Assembly: GCA_964215955.1 (NCBI GenBank)
Contig: CAXPDR010000037.1
Span: 50,592-114,591 of the forward strand
DNA length: 64,000 nt
Origin: GCA-2706205 sp964215955
GTDB lineage: Bacteria > Bdellovibrionota > Bacteriovoracia > Bacteriovoracales > Bacteriovoracaceae
Reading direction: 5' to 3'
Made by a program: the position numbers and the translations under genes. The first letter of the stretch is position 1. Every line of letters begins with the position of its first letter. A model generated the notes under the pieces. That model saw nothing but the letters and a program-made list of their open reading frames with translations. It made no database searches and was not told where the DNA came from. Shown here in pieces: positions 51,778 through 59,165 of this stretch.

Positions 51778-52668
51778 ATGAAGAGAACGATTGCCATTTT
51801 ATTCTCCTTTATCAGTCTTCATATTTCTGCATTTGAACGCCTTCATATTGGAGATACTTATAGTAGAGAGCTTTATAAAGAGGTATACAAATCTACCTCA
51901 AATCCACATATCAAAAGGCTAATTGAAAATACTGTCCTTATAAACACTCCTCAAAAGGGTGATCTTGCTAGAGGAACAGGCTTTTATTTAGGGAAACACA
52001 ACAGTAAGCACTTATTTATGACTAATGAACATGTTTTAAGTAAAAGGTTTGATTGTGAGAAAGTTCAAATTACATTTTTAAAGAAAGGATTACAGCAGGG
52101 TTATGCCAATTGCGAAGAAATTTTAGTCGCTTATGGAAAAAATATAAAAATGGATATGACCCTTTTCACAATCAGTGATGATGATGCAGAAAGAATGTTA
52201 GGTCAAGGTTTGGAGTTAGACCCTTTCTCAAATTTAACATCCGGTACAAAATTAGTTCATAATGGCTTTGGTGTGAAAAGACCTGCATCTGGTTCTAGGG
52301 CCAGAGATTTACAAAAAAAATATAATCCAAAGGTCGGAAAAGATGATGACTGTGTCGTCGTGAGTCCAAACGGAACACTAAAAACTATTTCTACTAAAGG
52401 GGGTAATGTTGCTAATACCTTTACCATAGGCTGTGACATTTCTAGTGGAGACTCTGGAAGTGCTTTATTGGATAGAGAGACTGGAAAGGTTATTGGATTA
52501 ATTTGGGGAGCTGGAGAAAGTTTAGATGATGACGATCTAATAAGCTCACAAGAGTTACATCAAAAAATCGTAGGTTCAAATGATGAAAGAGTATGGAAAA
52601 ATATGGGATTTGCTATTTCTATTCCAAAGATTTATTCATTCATAAAATATTTTGTAGAAGAAAGATAA
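51778..52668 (+). CDS. secreted trypsin/V8-like serine protease (S1)
   Basis: 296 residues, signal peptide first ~18 residues. The complete triad is visible: His85 in FMTNEHVLS, Asp126 in KMDMTLF and Ser226 in SSGDSGSALLDRETGKVIGL, with GTGFYLGKH at the opening strand as in glutamyl-endopeptidase/HtrA-like members. The mature protein has no PDZ domain. It is likely exported and active on extracellular proteins. It precedes a TIGR02147 regulator by about 120 bp, and a related trypsin-fold protein with a lost His lies near the other TIGR02147 locus. Confidence 0.88.
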   Translation: MKRTIAILFSFISLHISAFERLHIGDTYSRELYKEVYKSTSNPHIKRLIENTVLINTPQKGDLARGTGFYLGKHNSKHLFMTNEHVLSKRFDCEKVQITFLKKGLQQGYANCEEILVAYGKNIKMDMTLFTISDDDAERMLGQGLELDPFSNLTSGTKLVHNGFGVKRPASGSRARDLQKKYNPKVGKDDDCVVVSPNGTLKTISTKGGNVANTFTIGCDISSGDSGSALLDRETGKVIGLIWGAGESLDDDDLISSQELHQKIVGSNDERVWKNMGFAISIPKIYSFIKYFVEER

Positions 52669-52734
52669 AAGTGTTATTTCAATCGATCCAGGTTCACAAT
52701 TAAATAAGACATTGAAATTTTTACAATATATAAA

Positions 52735-52753
52735 TTGCCTTACTGTGCGGCAA
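52735..52753. promoter_or_regulatory. TTGCC-N9-GGCAA operator upstream of the TIGR02147 gene
   Basis: TTGCC (52735-52739), nine bases TTACTGTGC, GGCAA (52749-52753). The same element with longer arms, TTTTGCC-GCACTTTGA-GGCAAAA, lies at 55306-55328. Both centres contain ACTnTG and both are followed by GTTG. It ends three bases before a promoter-like TTGTGC. Confidence 0.55.
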
Positions 52754-52756
52754 ATG

Positions 52757-52785
52757 TTGTGCGCTGCGTCTTTTTGTGCTATTCC
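52757..52785 (+). promoter_or_regulatory. promoter-like pair that would give a leaderless regulator mRNA
   Basis: TTGTGC (52757-52762), 17-bp spacer, TATTCC (52780-52785). Transcription would start at about the A of ATG 52792, fitting the absence of a ribosome-binding site. The -10 is poor, so confidence is low. Confidence 0.3.
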
Positions 52786-52791
52786 TTTACC

Positions 52792-53586
52792 ATGCAAACA
52801 CAAAGTATTGAAAATATTGAATATATCGACTTTAGAGATTGGTTATCAAAAGAGTTTACAGGTCGATGTCGAAGGAATCCTAAATATTCTATAAGGGCAT
52901 TCGCCCAACTTTTGGATATGAACTCGTCTAGTGTTTCTCAACTTTTATCAGGAAAGAGAAAAGCCTCAGCGAAAATGGTTAAAAAATTAGCTACTAAGCT
53001 ATCTGCATCTCCTCATGAAACATTAGCGATGGTTAATCATGTTAAGAGCCTTAAAATGAAAGACTTCTCTAATCATGATGCTAAGGAGTATAGGGAATTG
53101 ACTTTAGATGCCTATGCTTTGATTGCTGACTGGTACCATTATGCAATCCTTGAAATTACTTTTGTAGATGGATTCAAAAGTGATCCAAAGTGGATTGCTA
53201 ATATGTTGGATATAACAACAGCTGAAGCCAAAATTGCCATTGAGCGTTTGAAGAGACTCGAATTACTAGATGAGAAAGATGGTGTTTTTTATAAGACAGA
53301 AGTCTTTATTACCAACTTTTCCGAAGGAGTAACGTCAAGTGCATTAAAACAACTTCAAAGAAAAGTTTTAGATATGGCTTTAGATGCGATTGATAATGTA
53401 GCACCAGCGGAAAAAGATATAACTAGTATGACAATGTCTATCGTTCCGGAAAAACTGCCTCAGGCAAAAAAATTAATTAAAAAATTTAGACGAGATATCT
53501 CAGAATTTTTAGAAGATGGAATTCAAAAAAGAGTTTACCATCTTGGAATTCAGCTTTACCCGGTATCTAAAAAAATAAAAAAATAA
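52792..53586 (+). CDS. TIGR02147/DUF4423-family transcriptional regulator (second copy)
   Basis: 264 residues from ATG 52792. IEYIDFRDWLSKEFTGRCRR then KYSIRAFAQLLDMNSSSVSQ and LLSGKRKAS form the family N-terminus with a helix-turn-helix. LIADWYHYAILEITFVDGF and PKWIANMLDITTAEAKIAIE match the DUF4423 core. The end LDMALDAIDNVAPAEKDITS and MTMSIVPEKLPQAKKLIKKF carries the ERDISSxT-like signature. The start at 52735 (TTG) would add an unrelated Cys-rich extension lying over the operator and is rejected. It is cotranscribed with the secreted gene 11 bp downstream. Paralogue of 20043. Confidence 0.85.
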   Translation: MQTQSIENIEYIDFRDWLSKEFTGRCRRNPKYSIRAFAQLLDMNSSSVSQLLSGKRKASAKMVKKLATKLSASPHETLAMVNHVKSLKMKDFSNHDAKEYRELTLDAYALIADWYHYAILEITFVDGFKSDPKWIANMLDITTAEAKIAIERLKRLELLDEKDGVFYKTEVFITNFSEGVTSSALKQLQRKVLDMALDAIDNVAPAEKDITSMTMSIVPEKLPQAKKLIKKFRRDISEFLEDGIQKRVYHLGIQLYPVSKKIKK

Positions 53587-53597
53587 AAGGAGTCGTT

Positions 53598-55217
53598 ATG
53601 AAAAATATTTTAAGTATATTTTTCGTTTTTCTAGTTACTTTAAATAATTGCCTTGGAAGAGGAAGCGAAGGTGGAGGAGGCGGTGAAAGTTATGAAGATA
53701 TTGTCTATGAAATTAGAGATAATATACTAACTTGGATAGAAGCTGGTAATGCTATTAATTTGAATTTTGATGTTTCAAATGATGTGACCTTAGATATTTA
53801 TGAGAAAAAAATGCGAGAATTCTTAAACCCTGGTTTTGTTGAGGTCTTCTTTGTTGAGAAAGATGATCCAACTGATTCTGAATTACAGGTCGTCGTAGAT
53901 GGGAAGCCAAAGACTTGCCGTGGTTTCTTTAGTAAACAAACTAATAAACCAACTATCATTTGTAATCTTTATAGGTTTAAGATAAAAACCAGAGCTGAAC
54001 GCTTTAGACTAATTCATCATGAGTATGCAGGTTTGGCCTATCTAGAAAAAAATGATGGTAGTCTATCTGATTATACTCTATCCAATCAGATAACAGATAA
54101 GTTAGAATTTGAAATTGTCTTAAAACTACCTATCAAAAAGAAAGTTGAAGTACCAAAAACTCCAAATGCACCTATCGGTTCTAGTAAACTTATTTTAAAT
54201 CCAGTTCACCCTGGTTCAGGCTTACCCTTTCTTTTTAGGAGAGGATTTGTTGCTAATGGGATCTGTAAAAGCTTAGGTTATGGGGCAGGACTAAATACTA
54301 GCGTTAAAGGAAGTGAGACTCTTTATCCTCTAGTTCTTTCGATAGATGAAAATGGTCTTATAAAAAAGGCCGATAAGAATTCAAGAAAAGTGGATAAAAT
54401 TATTTGTCAGAATAAACTTCCTCATTCTGTAAAAGAGGTTAGCTATATTGTTGAGAACCCTGTTCACCCTGGGTCTAATCTTCCGATTTCTTCAATCCTT
54501 AAAAAAGACGAATTTGGTTTTCATGAATATTACAGAGATGCTGAATTTGGCGTTTGTAAAAGCCTAGGATTCAAGAAAGGGGTTGATAATAGTATTCTTT
54601 GGACTGAAAATAAAATGGATGTCTTAGTTATGAACACTTCGGGCCGTATTAATCTTTTGAGGTATGAAGAAGCTATTAAAAAGATTGTATGTGTTAATAA
54701 GGTTGAGTTCGAGCCAATTCAAATTAGTAAAGTTATTGATTCTCCTATGCATTCAGGTTCAGGCATTTCTTTCTCTTTTAACGGAAATGGTGAAGAAAAA
54801 AACGTTTGTAAGGCCATGGGATACGAAGATGGTGTTTATAAGAGTTCCAAGCCTAGTAATAAAACTGAGGAAGGCTATGGGCTGGTGGTTAAAGATAACG
54901 GAGCGATTTCAAATGCCAGGTTTGGTTCGTTAGTTGGACAAATTATTTGTCTTGGTTTGAATAGAGAAGAAAGCTCGGTGTTTAGTTACCGGGTAGAAAA
55001 GCCGATTCATAAAGGAACTGAACTTTATTATTCTACAGATTCAAGTCCTGATGGTATATGTAAAAGCTTGGGCTATCATAATGGAGTTGAGGACAGTATT
55101 CAGGAAGGAGAAGAACTTTTGGATTTGGCCATAAAAGTTGATAGTAGTGGCTCGGTGTATGGTGCTGGTCAGCACGTTCCGTTTGTAGAAGAATTATTTT
55201 GTTTGATAAAAAGATAA
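53598..55217 (+). CDS. secreted protein with Gly-run start and four Cys-pair repeats
   Basis: 539 residues. A signal peptide is followed by GRGSEGGGGGESYED. Residues about 130-170 contain LIHHEYAGLAYLEKNDGSLS and TLSNQI, a conserved-looking helix with a His-His-Glu. From residue about 195 four tandem ~80-residue units follow, each with P-x-H-x-G-[ST], then [IV]CK-[SA]-[LM]-G-[YF]-x-x-G-V, a central Gly turn, and a closing [IL]-x-C. The starts are NPVHPGSGLPF, NPVHPGSNLPI, SPMHSGSGISF and KPIHKGTELYY. Each unit has one Cys pair, probably a disulphide. AAAGGAG precedes the ATG. It is coupled to the regulator; a terminator follows. Probably surface-exposed binding modules; function unknown. Confidence 0.75.
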   Translation: MKNILSIFFVFLVTLNNCLGRGSEGGGGGESYEDIVYEIRDNILTWIEAGNAINLNFDVSNDVTLDIYEKKMREFLNPGFVEVFFVEKDDPTDSELQVVVDGKPKTCRGFFSKQTNKPTIICNLYRFKIKTRAERFRLIHHEYAGLAYLEKNDGSLSDYTLSNQITDKLEFEIVLKLPIKKKVEVPKTPNAPIGSSKLILNPVHPGSGLPFLFRRGFVANGICKSLGYGAGLNTSVKGSETLYPLVLSIDENGLIKKADKNSRKVDKIICQNKLPHSVKEVSYIVENPVHPGSNLPISSILKKDEFGFHEYYRDAEFGVCKSLGFKKGVDNSILWTENKMDVLVMNTSGRINLLRYEEAIKKIVCVNKVEFEPIQISKVIDSPMHSGSGISFSFNGNGEEKNVCKAMGYEDGVYKSSKPSNKTEEGYGLVVKDNGAISNARFGSLVGQIICLGLNREESSVFSYRVEKPIHKGTELYYSTDSSPDGICKSLGYHNGVEDSIQEGEELLDLAIKVDSSGSVYGAGQHVPFVEELFCLIKR

Positions 55218-55247
55218 AGTACTTTAAATGAGCTATTTGTGTTTGAG

Positions 55248-55273
55248 AAGCCAACTCTAAGTTGGCTTTTTTT
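55248..55273 (+). terminator. Rho-independent terminator behind the repeat protein
   Basis: AAGCCAAC (55248-55255), loop TCTAA, GTTGGCTT (55261-55268), then a run of seven T starting inside the stem. Confidence 0.85.
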
Positions 55274-55295
55274 ATGGTCTGAAACAATTACTATT

Positions 55296-55328
55296 GGCAA
55301 AATTGTTTTGCCGCACTTTGAGGCAAAA
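55296..55328. promoter_or_regulatory. triple GGCAAAA/TTTTGCC operator array
   Basis: GGCAAAA (55296-55302), TTG, TTTTGCC (55306-55312), nine bases, GGCAAAA (55322-55328). The second and third half-sites reproduce the N9 element at 52735. The array ends 4 bp before the -35 of the lipoprotein promoter. Confidence 0.55.
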
Positions 55329-55332
55329 GTTG

Positions 55333-55361
55333 TTGTGAAAAATTTAAAGCTGAATTATAAC
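55333..55361 (+). promoter_or_regulatory. promoter of the lipoprotein gene
   Basis: TTGTGA (55333-55338), 17-bp spacer, TATAAC (55356-55361). Position directly after the operator array suggests control by the same regulator, possibly activation. Confidence 0.5.
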
Positions 55362-55419
55362 CCGCTCAACGAAAAACAAAATGTGAAAAAAATTACTTCA
55401 CAAAAAAAGGGGAAAAAAA

Positions 55420-56223
55420 ATGAAAAAAAAATTAGTCGGAATTTTAACAGCTTTAGTATTTATGACTCTAGTTTCATGTAATGGAGGAAGTTCAAGAGTA
55501 GGTGAGGTGATACCAACTGAAGGGTTTGAGAATGCAAGTCTTCAAGTATTAGCAGAGCAGTTTGCGAAAGAAATCAATGGTTCAGATCTAAAGTTTAAAT
55601 ACACATTAGTTAAATCAGATACACTTCGGGAGGATTATGCTGTTTTTGAATGTTCAGGAAAATGTTCTGGTCTAGGAAGATACAGAGCGATAAATTTAAA
55701 GAATTATGTTCCTGGAACTATATATGATGAATACAGAAGCGATGGAACTTCAGCACGGAGTCACTTAAGAAGTACAAATTCAAAACATTTGAATTTCTTT
55801 GATTTAGATTATGTCGGAGATGGTGTTTATCAAGACTACTCAACTGGTGCTTTATTTGAAAAAACTCAAGGGTCTTCTAAAGATCTGGCTAAGTTAGCAG
55901 CAATAAAGGAGGATTATAAAGTGGCAGCTCAGGCGAAAAATTTATCATCTCGATTTGGACTATCTAAGCAAAGAGGAATTGAAATTGCGAAATTAAATAG
56001 CCACTGGAAAAAAGCGAGTAAAAAGTCCATGACGAGAGCTGAAATTGATGGTTACTCCACAGAGCTATTAGGATTTTCAATGTCAAAAGGAATAGAAGCA
56101 TTTAACGAAGCAATTGAAGGAAATGCTGATAAATTAGATAATTTACTTGATAAAGCTTCAGATAAAAATGGTATTACACCTGAGCACGCAGAAAAAATTA
56201 TGGTAAAAATGTTTAATCTATAA
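55420..56223 (+). CDS. lipoprotein, candidate regulon member of the TIGR02147 locus
   Basis: 267 residues. AAAAAGGGGAAAAAAA precedes ATG. The lipoprotein signal ends TLVSC. The mature part starts NGGSSRVGEV, followed by an alpha/beta region with a Cys pair (FECSGKCSGLGRYRAI) and a second half of helices (SSRFGLSKQRGIEIAKLNSH and AFNEAIEGNADKLDNLLDKA). No family recognised. It is preceded by its own operator array and promoter, separate from the terminator of the repeat-protein gene, and converges on queC with a 6-bp overlap. Confidence 0.75.
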   Translation: MKKKLVGILTALVFMTLVSCNGGSSRVGEVIPTEGFENASLQVLAEQFAKEINGSDLKFKYTLVKSDTLREDYAVFECSGKCSGLGRYRAINLKNYVPGTIYDEYRSDGTSARSHLRSTNSKHLNFFDLDYVGDGVYQDYSTGALFEKTQGSSKDLAKLAAIKEDYKVAAQAKNLSSRFGLSKQRGIEIAKLNSHWKKASKKSMTRAEIDGYSTELLGFSMSKGIEAFNEAIEGNADKLDNLLDKASDKNGITPEHAEKIMVKMFNL

Positions 56224-56889
56224 ATAATCAATCGGGTCTTCAAGTTTAAGCTTCTTGAAGGCCCTAAGTCTTAATGCACAAGAGTCGCAGACACCACATG
56301 CTTTATCGGATCTCGCATAACATGACCAACTCAAATCAAGAGGAGCATTTCTTTTTCTGGCTTCTTCTATAATTTGGGTCTTGTTCATATTAATAACAGG
56401 TGTGTGAATTTTAACACCACCATCTTTAGTACCTATCGAAAGTAGTTCATTAAATTTTTGATAATACTCTGGTCTACAATCAGGATAGCCTGGAGAATCC
56501 TCAAAATTTGCACCGATATAAATTGCGTCTGCTTTAATCACTTCTGCCCATGAAACTGCAGTGGATAAAATATGACCATTTCTAAAGGGGACATAACTTG
56601 AAGGAATGATATCTGAGTCTCCTTCAAATTTACTAACTTCGATATTTTTATCAGTGAGAGAGCTTCCACCGATTTTAGTAAGAAAACTAATGTCTACAAT
56701 CAATCTTTTATCCTGGGGGATTTTGTAATGATTCGCTATTTTATCAAAGCATTCTTTTTCTTTCACGGCAGTATTCTGTCCATATTGCATATGAAGAAAG
56801 GCTAAGTTTTCACATTCCTCTTTTGCCATGGCCACAACAGTCACAGAGTCCATTCCACCACTAACTAAAACAATTCCTAATTTATTCAA
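56218..56889 (-). CDS. queC: 7-cyano-7-deazaguanine synthase QueC
   Basis: 223 residues. QueC makes preQ0, precursor of queuosine. The N-terminal ATP motif is LVSGGMDSVTVV; FRNGHILSTAVSWAEVI and GANFEDSPGYPDCRPEYYQK are family motifs; the zinc site is CYARSDKACGVCDSCALR near the C-terminus. No other que gene is seen in the window. It lies 12 bp downstream of the phosphohexomutase gene, so it is cotranscribed with it. Confidence 0.95.
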   Translation of the reverse strand: MNKLGIVLVSGGMDSVTVVAMAKEECENLAFLHMQYGQNTAVKEKECFDKIANHYKIPQDKRLIVDISFLTKIGGSSLTDKNIEVSKFEGDSDIIPSSYVPFRNGHILSTAVSWAEVIKADAIYIGANFEDSPGYPDCRPEYYQKFNELLSIGTKDGGVKIHTPVINMNKTQIIEEARKRNAPLDLSWSCYARSDKACGVCDSCALRLRAFKKLKLEDPIDYL

Positions 56890-56901
56890 ACTAAATTTCC
56901 T

Positions 56902-58674
56902 TTAAAGTTCTTTTACTTTAGAATGGATAAAGCTCTCGATGGCATCTATTTGTTTTTGAGCTTCTTCTTTCTTCTCTGAAAGGCTTCCTTCTTTTACTTG
57001 GACCATGGTGTAGAATTTTATTTTTGGTTCTGTTCCTGAAGGTCTTAGGTATAGAATATTTCCATCGGTAAATTCAAAACCAAGAACATTACTTGATACC
57101 ATTTCAATTTTATTTTCAGAATTATTTATTAAGTCTTTTTCTGCCAGCGAGCTGAAGTCTTTAAAAACTTTGATCTCATTATTAGCAATGGCCTTATCAA
57201 AGTTAGTTCTAAAGTATTCCATAATTCTATTGATCTTGTCTTTTCCTTCAAGTCCCTCAAAAGTAAGAGCTATAAGACTTTCTTGACCAAAACCAAACTC
57301 TTCATAGATATCATCCAGAGCATCCATTAAGGTTTTACTTTGAAGCTTGTAGAAAAGAGTAATTTCATTCATTAGAGCGATTGAAGCGACGGCATCCTTA
57401 TCTCTTACTAAATTATTTGGCATATAGCCAAAAGACTCTTCACTCGCAAAGATAAATTCATAATCCGTATTTTTATCCTCTAGTTCCTTCCAGAGTTTAG
57501 CCATCCATTTGAAACCTGTAAGTGTATCTAGGACTGTTCCACCTAAGGCTTCTACGATTGTTTTTTGCATCCCACTGGTAACTATACTTTTTATGACAAG
57601 AGGGTTTTTTGGCATCATTTCTTTATTTCTTAGTTGAGTCATTAAATAATGAACCATAAGAATTGCAATTTGATTTCCATTTAAAAAATTAGCTTCACCT
57701 TTATGGTTTACCACAACTCCAAGACGATCACAGTCTGGGTCTGTTCCATATGCAATGTCAGCATTATTTTCTAGCATAAGAGCTACTGCTAACTCTAAGG
57801 CTTCAGGATCCTCTGGGTTAGGTGTTGATTTTAAAGTTGAAAATTCAGAATCAAATTCTGCCTGAGATTGCACAACTTCAAACTTTGAAAAGCCAAGTCT
57901 TTTTGACATGGTTTCACAAGGGATGTAACCACAACCATGAAGAGGAGTATAAATAAAATGAACTTTGTCTCCTTCAGTCTGACACATTTCTAGATTCAAA
58001 GTTTTATCTTCAATAATTTTATAGAAAGATTCAACACAATCATCACCAATCCACTCGATCATGTTATTTTGAATTGCTTCATCAAAGCTAGTCGTTTTAA
58101 TCTCACTCCAAGAAGAAATATTATTGTAGTCATTTATAATATTCTGATCATGGGGGGGCGTGACTTGTGCTCCATCTGACCAGTAGGCCTTAAATCCATT
58201 ATATATTTTAGGGTTATGACTTGCGGTGATCATTATCCCACAGTCGGCTTCAAAATATCTAACAGCATAGGAAAGCATTGGCGTTGGGGTTAAGCTTGGA
58301 TAAATAAAAGTTTTAATACCATTAGCTGCAAAAACACTTGCTGCCTCTTTTGCAAATTCCTTTGAAAATCTTCTGTTATCATAGGATAAACATGCTTTTG
58401 GCTCTGTTGCTTTTAATTTTAAAACTGTATTTGCCATTGCTTGAGTTGCACGTCTTACATTGTATTTATTAATTCTATTTGAACCGACACCAATAATACT
58501 TCTTAAACCACCAGTCCCAAATTCCAAGTCTTGATAAAATCGATCTATAATTTCGTTTTCATTAGCATCAGGAAAAGAAAGCAATGACTTGAGTTCGTTT
58601 CTATCAGATTCATCAATATAAGGATTATTTGCCCATTCTTTTGCTAGGTCAAAAGCTTTTTCTTTCATATACAT
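56902..58674 (-). CDS. phosphohexomutase (PgcA/PGM2-type)
   Basis: 590 residues, length typical of the PgcA-like branch of alpha-D-phosphohexomutases. The catalytic phosphoserine lies in MITASHNPKIYNGFKAYW (about residue 152), the Mg2+ loop is GTDPDCDRLGV, the sugar-binding loop is FASEESFGY, and the phosphate-binding end is LRPSGTEPKIKFY. It interconverts glucose 1- and 6-phosphate and possibly mannose or ribose phosphates. ATG 58674 and 58668 are both possible starts. Nothing is missing. Confidence 0.93.
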   Translation of the reverse strand: MYMKEKAFDLAKEWANNPYIDESDRNELKSLLSFPDANENEIIDRFYQDLEFGTGGLRSIIGVGSNRINKYNVRRATQAMANTVLKLKATEPKACLSYDNRRFSKEFAKEAASVFAANGIKTFIYPSLTPTPMLSYAVRYFEADCGIMITASHNPKIYNGFKAYWSDGAQVTPPHDQNIINDYNNISSWSEIKTTSFDEAIQNNMIEWIGDDCVESFYKIIEDKTLNLEMCQTEGDKVHFIYTPLHGCGYIPCETMSKRLGFSKFEVVQSQAEFDSEFSTLKSTPNPEDPEALELAVALMLENNADIAYGTDPDCDRLGVVVNHKGEANFLNGNQIAILMVHYLMTQLRNKEMMPKNPLVIKSIVTSGMQKTIVEALGGTVLDTLTGFKWMAKLWKELEDKNTDYEFIFASEESFGYMPNNLVRDKDAVASIALMNEITLFYKLQSKTLMDALDDIYEEFGFGQESLIALTFEGLEGKDKINRIMEYFRTNFDKAIANNEIKVFKDFSSLAEKDLINNSENKIEMVSSNVLGFEFTDGNILYLRPSGTEPKIKFYTMVQVKEGSLSEKKEEAQKQIDAIESFIHSKVKEL

Positions 58675-58757
58675 TCATTCCTTTTTAAGCTATATTGCCC
58701 ATCATATTAATAAAAATTGTATAAAACGAAAAGTATAAGCTATTTAGGAGTGGTGTA

Positions 58758-59006
58758 ATGGCAAATTTAGAAATGAAACACCCAAAAAACATTGAGGGAA
58801 GATTTTATTGTACTGATCCAGATGATGAGAATGGAGAAGGATGCATCGCGTGTAATGTTTGTTATAACGGTGCACCAGATTTTTTTGCTGAAGATGAAGA
58901 TGGTAACGCATATGTTCAAAAACAGCCAACAACTGAAGATGAGATTGAGTTATGCGTCGAGCAAATGGAAGCATGTCCTGTCTGCTCCATTGGTGATAAT
59001 GGTTAA
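58758..59006 (+). CDS. small ferredoxin
   Basis: 82 residues. The Fe-S ligands are visible in GCIACNVCYNGAPDFFAEDE (CX2CX2C) and, after about 30 residues, EACPVCSIGDNG, with an extra Cys in YCTDPDD and ELCVEQM. This is the pattern of a single-cluster 3Fe-4S/4Fe-4S ferredoxin, acidic as usual for electron carriers. AGGAG lies 9 nt before the ATG. A strong terminator follows. It is monocistronic and divergent from the phosphohexomutase gene; the redox partner is unknown. Confidence 0.88.
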   Translation: MANLEMKHPKNIEGRFYCTDPDDENGEGCIACNVCYNGAPDFFAEDEDGNAYVQKQPTTEDEIELCVEQMEACPVCSIGDNG

Positions 59007-59045
59007 TATAAAACTATTGCGCACAGAGTAATAGTAGAAGATATA

Positions 59046-59074
59046 AAGCCCTCATATTAATGAGGGCTTTTTTT
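59046..59074 (+). terminator. Rho-independent terminator behind the ferredoxin
   Basis: AAGCCCTCAT and ATGAGGGCTT form a 10-bp stem with a short ATTA loop, followed by seven T. Confidence 0.9.
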
Positions 59075-59165
59075 ATGTAGTAAATTCCTAAAACTTGTTT
59101 AAACTATTAATAATACATTTAAGTTTTATTTGATATTAATAATTTATTCGTCAAGGGGATCCAGC

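Noticed and set aside
52735..52791. N-terminal extension of the second TIGR02147 gene from a TTG
   Set aside because: The extension is Cys-rich and unlike the family, and its DNA is the operator/promoter region; translation from ATG 52792 fits the family N-terminus.
55033..55287. Minus-strand ORF across the end of the repeat protein
   Set aside because: Antisense shadow that also runs through the terminator.
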